This document shows, piece by piece, positions 55,502 through 60,657 of a stretch of 60,657 bases of DNA (its first letter is position 1; every line of letters begins with the position of its first letter). The position numbers were made by a program, and so were the translations under genes. Source of the stretch: Pandoraea bronchicola (GTDB lineage Bacteria > Pseudomonadota > Gammaproteobacteria > Burkholderiales > Burkholderiaceae); the NCBI RefSeq assembly GCF_902459805.1, contig NZ_CABPST010000018.1, positions 1 through 60,657 on the forward strand, read 5' to 3'. A model generated the notes under the pieces. The model was given only the letters and a program-made list of their open reading frames with translations, was not told the DNA's origin and made no database searches.

Positions 55502-56298
55502 TGCACGCCTCCGTCGGTCACGGCGCCGTGGCCGGCCACCAGATCGGCGCGCATGGCGGCATAGGCGTCGGCGCGCGGCATGGCGACACGGCGCCCGCCG
55601 CGCTGCGGCGGTGTGCCAAGACGAATCTCCGTCGGGGCACAGTCGAAGCGTTTGCGGAAGGTATCGGTGAAGTGCGCGTGATTGGTGAAGCCGCACTCGA
55701 GCGCAATGTCGAGCACCTTGTGACGCGTGGAAAGCAGCAGATCGCGCGCCAGTCGAAGGCGTCGCTCGAGCAGCCACTGCTTCGCGGGCATGCCGTACGT
55801 CTGCTGAAACAGGTAACGAAACTTGCGCAGCGGCATCCCGAACTCTTCGGCGAGCCGCCCGACCGGCCACGGCCGGTGAAAATTCGCCTCGACGAAATCG
55901 AACAGCGAATGGCTGCCTGCAATCGTCTGACGCAACATCGCGGAGAAGTAGCGCTGATCGCGACAGAGGCAATACACATAGAAGAAGCGCAGCATCGCCA
56001 TGCGGTCGACGTTTTGCAGCGTCATGGCCACGTCCACCATACTGGGCTCGAGTATCAGCGTGCGTGCCGCCTGCCGGTGGAAGACGCCAAGCGGGCGGCG
56101 ATCGAGCAGATCGACGACGTCCGGGTACAGCGCCTGCAGATCGCAGGCATGAAAGTCGTGTGACACCACAGGCCCTGGGGCATCCATCGTCGCGTCTGAA
56201 CTGGTTGCGGTCATGCTGCCTGCCGGCAGCGTGTGCACGAGACCGCTCACATTCAGTTTGACGTCGTGGCGGCTGATCAGAAATCGCACCGTACTCAT
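55498..56298 (-). CDS. AraC-family transcriptional regulator of the T3SS
   Basis: A 266-residue regulator with a C-terminal AraC/XylS DNA-binding domain of two helix-turn-helix motifs (about residues 130-230), including WPVGRLAEEFGMPLRKF and LDIALECGFTNHAHFTDTFRKRF. The N-terminal part matches no ligand domain I recognise, as in many T3SS regulators of the InvF/ExsA type. It is the first gene of the needle operon, has a GAGGAGGAG site before the ATG, and overlaps sctF. SPI-2 itself has no AraC gene in this place. Confidence 0.88.
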   Translation of the reverse strand: MSTVRFLISRHDVKLNVSGLVHTLPAGSMTATSSDATMDAPGPVVSHDFHACDLQALYPDVVDLLDRRPLGVFHRQAARTLILEPSMVDVAMTLQNVDRMAMLRFFYVYCLCRDQRYFSAMLRQTIAGSHSLFDFVEANFHRPWPVGRLAEEFGMPLRKFRYLFQQTYGMPAKQWLLERRLRLARDLLLSTRHKVLDIALECGFTNHAHFTDTFRKRFDCAPTEIRLGTPPQRGGRRVAMPRADAYAAMRADLVAGHGAVTDGGVQ

Positions 56299-56457
56299 AG
56301 GCTCCTCCTCTGACGATAACTCGTCGGCGGGATGACAAAGTCGAAGGTCACACCATAGGCGAGTACGCGCGCGAGCATCATCCGGTGGACACCTTAATGT
56401 GAGTCATCACAGGCCTGAGTTTTCGCTTTTAGGAAGAAGACTGTCGGGAAGCACAAA

Positions 56458-56487
56458 AAAACCCGACGCAATATCGCGTCGGGTTTT
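56458..56487 (-). terminator. Intrinsic terminator after the glutamate synthase-like gene
   Basis: aaaacccgacgc (56458-56469) and gcgtcgggtttt (56476-56487) pair perfectly over 12 bp with a 6-nt loop. On the minus strand it is followed by a T-run (A-run at 56455-56461). It separates this gene from the T3SS. The rest of 56299-56516 shows no other feature. Confidence 0.9.
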
Positions 56488-56516
56488 CGTGGGGGGTGCC
56501 TGCTGCCGAAGTTCGT

Positions 56517-58118
56517 TCAGGCCATCTGCGCCGGAGAGAAACTGTCGGCTCGCGCCATCGGCCAGTATTTTTCGTAGAGGTGATAGCGGAACTGTCCACG
56601 CAGCAGATCGCCGGGCTCGAGGTACTTCAGCGACTCCGACATGAGCCGGATCTCATTGGACGACACACGCTTGACGATGTGATGGGCGCGCAAGTCCGAC
56701 GGATGCGACAACCCCGCCGCCTGAATCAACTCTTGCAGCGCATGCAACGTGTGCGCGTGGAACTGCTGGACACGTTGCGCCTTGTCCGGCACCACGAGCG
56801 CACGTTGACGCAACGCATCTTGCGTAGCCACCCCCGTCGGACAGCGGTCGGTATGACATTTCTGCGACTGAATGCAGCCGATGGCGAACATAAAGCCACG
56901 TGCCGAGTTGCACCAGTCGGCGCCGATCGCGAGCGTACGTGCGATATCGAATGCGGTGACGATCTTGCCCGACGCCCCGATGCGGATCTTGTCGCGCAAC
57001 CCGGCACCCACGAGCGTGTTATGCACGAGCAGCAGCCCTTCCTGCAACGGCGCTCCCACGTGATCGGTGAATTCCAGCGGTGCGGCGCCCGTGCCGCCTT
57101 CTGACCCATCCACGACGATGAAGTCGGGCAGGATGCCGCTCTCGAGCATCGCTTTCACAATGCCGAAGAACTCCCACGGATGGCCGATGCACAGCTTGAA
57201 GCCGGTCGGCTTGCCGCCCGAGAGCGTGCGCAGACGGTCGACGAATTGCAGCAGGCCGAGCGGCGTCGAGAACTCGCTGTGGCGCGACGGCGAAATGCAA
57301 TCCTGCCCCATCGGCACGCCGCGCGTGGCGGAAATTTCGGGCGTGATCTTCGCGGCCGGCAGCACCCCGCCATGCCCCGGCTTGGCCCCTTGCGAGAGTT
57401 TCACTTCGATCATCTTCACCTGAGGGGTTGTCGCCTGCGCGGCGAACTTCTCGGCGCTGAAGGTGCCGTCGTCGTTGCGGCAGCCGAAGTAACCCGAAGC
57501 CACTTCCCAGATCAGGTCGCCGCCCTGCTCACGGTGATGCGGCGAGATCGACCCCTCGCCGGTGTCGTGAATGAAGTTACCGAGCTTCGCGCCGCGATTG
57601 AGTGCGCGAATCGCGTTGGCCGACAGCGCGCCGAAGCTCATCGCGGAGATGTTGAAGATCGACGCCGAGTAGGGTTGCGCACGCTCAGGGCCGATGGTGA
57701 TACGGAAATCGTGATTCTTCAGGACGGTCGGGGCGAGCGAATGCGCGATCCACTCATAGCCGGCTGCCTTGACGTCGACCTCGGTGCCGAACGGGCGGCT
57801 GTCGACGTCCCCCTTGGCACGCTGGTAGACGATGCTGCGCTGCGCGCGCGAGAACGGCGTCTCGGACGTATCGTCTTCCACGAAATACTGGCGAATCTCC
57901 GGCCGGATGGATTCAAACAGAAACCGGAAATGGCCCCACAACGGGTAGTTGCGCAGCACGGCGTGACGCTGCTGGAGGATGTCCCAGACCCCGAGAACGG
58001 CCAACGCCGCAAACGGCAGCGGCCAGAGCGGATGCCAGCCGTCGAGGAGCACCAACGCGAGCGATGCGACGAGCAACGCCACGACGAGCCAGAGAGCCAG
58101 GAATCGGCGCGAAAACAT
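56517..58118 (-). CDS. FMN-binding glutamate synthase family protein
   Basis: A 533-residue protein with two N-terminal membrane segments (about 7-25 and 30-47) and a GltB-like FMN/iron-sulfur domain. Landmarks are NISAMSFGALS, GEGSISPHH, the GGTGAAPLEF flavin loop and a CIQSQKCHTDRCPTG segment with three cysteines suited to a [3Fe-4S] cluster. It lacks the amidotransferase domain of true glutamate synthase, so it is probably a membrane-associated oxidoreductase of unknown substrate. The ATG at 58118 has a perfect AAGGAGG site; the longer frame is spurious. Confidence 0.88.
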   Translation of the reverse strand: MFSRRFLALWLVVALLVASLALVLLDGWHPLWPLPFAALAVLGVWDILQQRHAVLRNYPLWGHFRFLFESIRPEIRQYFVEDDTSETPFSRAQRSIVYQRAKGDVDSRPFGTEVDVKAAGYEWIAHSLAPTVLKNHDFRITIGPERAQPYSASIFNISAMSFGALSANAIRALNRGAKLGNFIHDTGEGSISPHHREQGGDLIWEVASGYFGCRNDDGTFSAEKFAAQATTPQVKMIEVKLSQGAKPGHGGVLPAAKITPEISATRGVPMGQDCISPSRHSEFSTPLGLLQFVDRLRTLSGGKPTGFKLCIGHPWEFFGIVKAMLESGILPDFIVVDGSEGGTGAAPLEFTDHVGAPLQEGLLLVHNTLVGAGLRDKIRIGASGKIVTAFDIARTLAIGADWCNSARGFMFAIGCIQSQKCHTDRCPTGVATQDALRQRALVVPDKAQRVQQFHAHTLHALQELIQAAGLSHPSDLRAHHIVKRVSSNEIRLMSESLKYLEPGDLLRGQFRYHLYEKYWPMARADSFSPAQMA

Positions 58119-58191
58119 GAAACCTCCTTGCTTTGGGGGGGACACTCGCCGGTCACGCTGCCGGGTGTGTCCCCGGCGAGCGCCGGCGGCT

Positions 58192-59346
58192 TCAATGCGT
58201 ATTGAGGATGGTGTGTTTGGCCGCCGCAGCGGCCTGCGTGTCGGCATGGCCCGGCGCGGCTGGCGTCGTCGATGCGATGATGCCGCCGCCCAGACAGATC
58301 TCGCCGTCATACAGCACGGCCGACTGGCCCGGCGTGACGGCCCACTGCGGCTCGGCGAAGGACAGCGTAAGCGCACCCGCGTCGGCACGCACGACTTCGC
58401 AGGCAGCGTCGGCCTGACGATAGCGAGTCTTCGCACCGCAACGCGTGCCTTCAGCCGGCGGCTCGCCCGCGACCCACGACAGATCTTCGGCGTCGAGCGT
58501 GCCCGAGAGCAGCCACGGATGGTCGTGCCCTTGAACCACGTAAAGCGTATTGCTCGCCATGTCCTTGCGCGCGACAAACCACGGCTCGCCGGAGCCGTCG
58601 CGGCTGCCCCCCAGACCGATGCCCTTGCGTTGCCCCAGCGTGTAGAACGCCAGCCCCACGTGCTCACCCACGATCGCGCCGTCCGGCGTCTTCATCGGCC
58701 CTGGCTTGGTCGGCAGATAGCGATTGAGGAAGTCGCGGAACGGACGCTCTCCAATGAAGCAGATCCCCGTCGAATCCTTCTTCTTCGCGTTCGGCAGACC
58801 GATCTGCGCGGCGATCTCGCGAACCCTCGTCTTCGGCATTTCGCCGAGCGGGAACATCGTGCGCGAGAGTTGCTTCTGGTTCAGACGATGCAGGAAGTAG
58901 CTCTGATCCTTGGTGTGATCGAACGCCTTGAGCAGCTCGAAGCGCCCTTCGCGCTCGCGCACACGGGCGTAGTGGCCGGTGGCGATGGTTTCACCGCCCA
59001 GCGCCACCGCGTGATCGAGAAACGCCTTGAACTTGATCTCGGCATTGCACAGCACGTCCGGATTGGGCGTGCGGCCAGCCGAATACTCGCGCAGGAATTC
59101 CGCGAATACGCGGTCCTTGTACTCGGCGGCGAAGTTCACGGCTTCGACGTCGATGCCGATCAGATCGGCGACCGACACCACGTCGATCCAGTCCTGCCGG
59201 GTCGAACAGTATTCGCTGTCGTCATCGTCTTCCCAGTTCTTCATGAACAGACCGACGACGTCGTAGCCTTGTTGTTTGAGCAGCCATGCCGTGACCGACG
59301 AATCCACGCCACCCGACATGCCCACCACTACGCGTTTTTGACTCAT
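58192..59346 (-). CDS. mnmA: tRNA-specific 2-thiouridylase MnmA
   Basis: A 384-residue enzyme that thiolates uridine 34 of tRNA-Lys, -Glu and -Gln. The PP-loop [10 protein letters not shown] is at the N-terminus, and the two catalytic cysteines lie in [10 protein letters not shown] and [10 protein letters not shown]. The ATG at 59346 overlaps the stop of the Nudix gene (ATGA). The pairing with a NudJ-like Nudix hydrolase is the same as in E. coli. Confidence 0.96.
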   Translation of the reverse strand: MSQKRVVVGMSGGVDSSVTAWLLKQQGYDVVGLFMKNWEDDDDSEYCSTRQDWIDVVSVADLIGIDVEAVNFAAEYKDRVFAEFLREYSAGRTPNPDVLCNAEIKFKAFLDHAVALGGETIATGHYARVREREGRFELLKAFDHTKDQSYFLHRLNQKQLSRTMFPLGEMPKTRVREIAAQIGLPNAKKKDSTGICFIGERPFRDFLNRYLPTKPGPMKTPDGAIVGEHVGLAFYTLGQRKGIGLGGSRDGSGEPWFVARKDMASNTLYVVQGHDHPWLLSGTLDAEDLSWVAGEPPAEGTRCGAKTRYRQADAACEVVRADAGALTLSFAEPQWAVTPGQSAVLYDGEICLGGGIIASTTPAAPGHADTQAAAAAKHTILNTH

Positions 59347-59819
59347 GTATTGCCTTGCCCCCCGGCAATGGCCGGATGGGTCTGAAGTATCGCGAGGTCG
59401 TAACGTACCCCCCGCAGGTAATCGTCCATGCATCGCTCGAGAATCGGTGAGCGGTGCCGCGCGCGCTGTGCGCGCACCTCGTCCGGCGTGAGCCAGAGCG
59501 TGCCGACGATGCCCTCGTCGAGCGTGCGCGACGCGTCGAACGCGCCCAGCGTACCGGTGAAGGCGAAACGCAGATAGGCGATGTCGTCCGGGCCTGGGGC
59601 CAGATAAATGCCCAGCAGGTGCTGCGGCTCGAACGGATGCGCCGTCTCTTCGAGGACTTCACGACGCACCGCGTCAAGGATCGACTCGCCCGGTTCCAGA
59701 TGGCCGGCCGGTTGGTTGATCAACAGGCCCGCACGCTTTTGCTCCTCGACAAACAGAAAACGGCCGTCGCGTTCGACGACCGCGGCAACCGTCACATTGG
59801 GCTTCCAGCGTGCATTCAT
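59343..59819 (-). CDS. Nudix hydrolase, NudJ-like
   Basis: A 158-residue pyrophosphatase with the Nudix box visible as GHLEPGES followed by REVLEETA. The opening [22 protein letters not shown] (cited by its parts KPNVTVA and FLFVEE) and NQPAGHLE resemble E. coli NudJ, which hydrolyses nucleoside di- and triphosphates and HMP-PP. Translation starts at the ATG at 59819 rather than the upstream one. It is co-translated with mnmA. Confidence 0.88.
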   Translation of the reverse strand: MNARWKPNVTVAAVVERDGRFLFVEEQKRAGLLINQPAGHLEPGESILDAVRREVLEETAHPFEPQHLLGIYLAPGPDDIAYLRFAFTGTLGAFDASRTLDEGIVGTLWLTPDEVRAQRARHRSPILERCMDDYLRGVRYDLAILQTHPAIAGGQGNT

Positions 59820-59877
59820 GGCACATCCTTGCGGGACGCAGCCCCTGGCGGACATCGATACGCCAGGACGTTACCCC

Positions 59878-59897
59878 GGTAAAACCGACATTTTACC
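59878..59897. promoter_or_regulatory. Inverted repeat over the putative nudix-mnmA promoter
   Basis: ggtaaaa (59878-59884) and ttttacc (59891-59897) are perfect 7-bp arms with a 6-nt spacer. On the minus strand the right arm forms GGTAAAATG, a plausible -10 region for the nudix-mnmA transcript. Confidence 0.45.
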
Positions 59898-59937
59898 GTC
59901 TGACGGTGTTTGGCGCAGGAGACCGGCCGTTCAGAGA

Positions 59938-59951
59938 ACCGACCGGTCGGT
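59938..59951. promoter_or_regulatory. Perfect 14-bp palindrome accgaccggtcggt
   Basis: The fully symmetric accgaccggtcggt has the look of a TetR-family operator. It lies 119 nt upstream of the Nudix gene and 279 nt upstream of pntA. No TetR gene is visible in the window. Confidence 0.5.
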
Positions 59952-60083
59952 CGGCTCACACGGCCGCGCTGCGATCTCACCGGCATCACCCTATGTCGTT
60001 TGGTGCAATAGGCGGGTTTGTAATCTTCGGGTAAGCTTCGAGCTCCAGCAATGTGCAGCTCGCAGTGGCAGTACCGCATCACC

Positions 60084-60120
60084 GGTTTGTGCAGTAGTTC
60101 GTTTGCAGTGGTTTGTGCAG
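60084..60120 (+). repeat. Direct repeats upstream of pntA
   Basis: ggtttgtgcag occurs at 60084-60094 and 60110-60120, 26 bp apart, with a related cgtttgcag at 60100-60108 between them. They precede pntA by about 110 nt and may be an activator site. The 410-nt gap 59820-60229 otherwise holds only the two palindromes listed. Confidence 0.4.
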
Positions 60121-60229
60121 GACTAATGTCATCAGCGGCGAAACAGGTAATGCGTCTGCCCCGGCAGCGCACGTGCTGCGGCTCCTTGGCCGTTGATGAG
60201 ATCAGTTCACAAACCCAAGGAGATACGCA

Positions 60230-60657
60230 ATGAGAATCGGCATCCCCGCCGAGACGCTTGCCGGTGAATCCCGTGTCGCGGCCACGCCCGAGACGGTGAA
60301 AAAGCTGGTCGCGTCGGGACATCAGGTCGTCATCGGACGCGGCGCAGGAGACGCCGCCAGTGTGCCCGACACCGCCTTCGCGGCCGCCGGCGCCACGCTG
60401 GGCAATGCCGCCGATGCGCTGGGCGCAGAACTCGTGCTCAAAGTGCGAGCGCCATCGCCGGACGAACTGACGCAGATCCCGCGCGGCAGCGTGGTCGTCG
60501 GCATGCTCAATCCGTTCGACGCCGAGAACAACGCTCGCATGGCGGCGGCCGGCATCATCGCCTTCGCGCTCGAAGCGGCTCCGCGCACCACGCGCGCGCA
60601 AAGCATGGACGTGCTGTCTTCGCAGGCCAACATTGCGGGCTACAAGGCCGTGATGCT
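60230..60657 (+). CDS. pntA: NAD(P) transhydrogenase subunit alpha (5' part, cut by window end)
   Basis: The first 142 codons of a proton-translocating Re/Si-specific transhydrogenase alpha subunit. It begins MRIGIPAETLAGESRVAATP, the typical PntA/alanine-dehydrogenase N-terminal domain, and includes VGMLNPFD and SSQANIAGYKAV. The complete enzyme moves hydride between NADH and NADP in the inner membrane. A clear AAGGAG site precedes the ATG. The remainder lies beyond the window. Confidence 0.93.
   Translation, partial: MRIGIPAETLAGESRVAATPETVKKLVASGHQVVIGRGAGDAASVPDTAFAAAGATLGNAADALGAELVLKVRAPSPDELTQIPRGSVVVGMLNPFDAENNARMAAAGIIAFALEAAPRTTRAQSMDVLSSQANIAGYKAVM

Noticed and set aside
35584-56298. 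Flagellar export genes instead of a T3SS
   Set aside because: The secretin SctC, needle SctF, inner rod SctI, gatekeeper SctW and SsaE-like protein are specific to non-flagellar systems, and no flagellar genes are present.

Overview
The window comes from a GC-rich betaproteobacterium of the Burkholderiaceae. Pandoraea or a near relative is my best guess, inferred from gene content and neighbourhoods; no search was run. Most of it is ordinary chromosome: central metabolism, iron handling, tRNA modification and protein export. One accessory block, about 35.6-56.3 kb, encodes a type III secretion system (T3SS).

Layout. 1-450: three direct repeats that may be an insertion-sequence end, a terminator and tRNA-Ser(GGA). 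0.45-5.0 kb (-): acs, a DUF4212 protein and a large sodium:solute symporter, probably an acetate uptake and activation operon. 5.2-8.5 kb (+): EamA exporter, YqhA-type protein and class I fumarase. 8.7-15.5 kb (+): an iron block with bacterioferritin, murI, bacterioferritin-associated ferredoxin under a predicted Fur box, tonB-exbB-exbD, pirin, an OsmC protein, and hemP under a second predicted Fur box. 15.9-23.5 kb: GlcG/HbpS-type protein, YdcF, a ThiE/TenI-like protein, katA, oxyR and recG. 23.6-29.5 kb (+): queA, tgt, yajC, secD and secF. 29.6-35.6 kb: cytochrome b, cytochrome c', a membrane/spermidine-synthase-like fusion, purB and a GST.

The T3SS resembles the Salmonella SPI-2 (Ssa/Esc) family, and the call rests on small diagnostic genes as well as the conserved core. 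It has three transcription groups. (a) A minus-strand needle operon, 56.3 to 51.3 kb: AraC regulator, sctF, an SsaH-like protein, sctI, sctJ, sctK, sctL and the gatekeeper sctW, nearly all with overlapping stop and start codons. (b) A plus-strand operon, 46.9 to 51.2 kb: SsaB/SpiC-like protein, secretin sctC, sctD, an SsaE-like protein and a CesT-type chaperone. (c) A minus-strand export operon, 46.6 to 35.6 kb: an SsrB-like response regulator, an SsaM-like protein, sctV, sctN, sctO, sctP, sctQ, sctR, sctS, sctT, sctU and a lytic transglycosylase. The response regulator diverges from ssaB-sctC-sctD-ssaE as in SPI-2, but I see no SsrA-type kinase, no translocon genes and no effector. The apparatus looks complete while its translocators and cargo are absent or encoded elsewhere.

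56.4-60.66 kb: an FMN-binding glutamate-synthase-like protein, mnmA and a NudJ-like Nudix hydrolase (all -), then a 410-base intergenic region with palindromes, and the start of pntA, cut by the window edge.

Protein starts were chosen from family length, ribosome-binding sites and overlaps, and often differ from the longest open frame. Terminators, Fur boxes and operators are predictions by eye.
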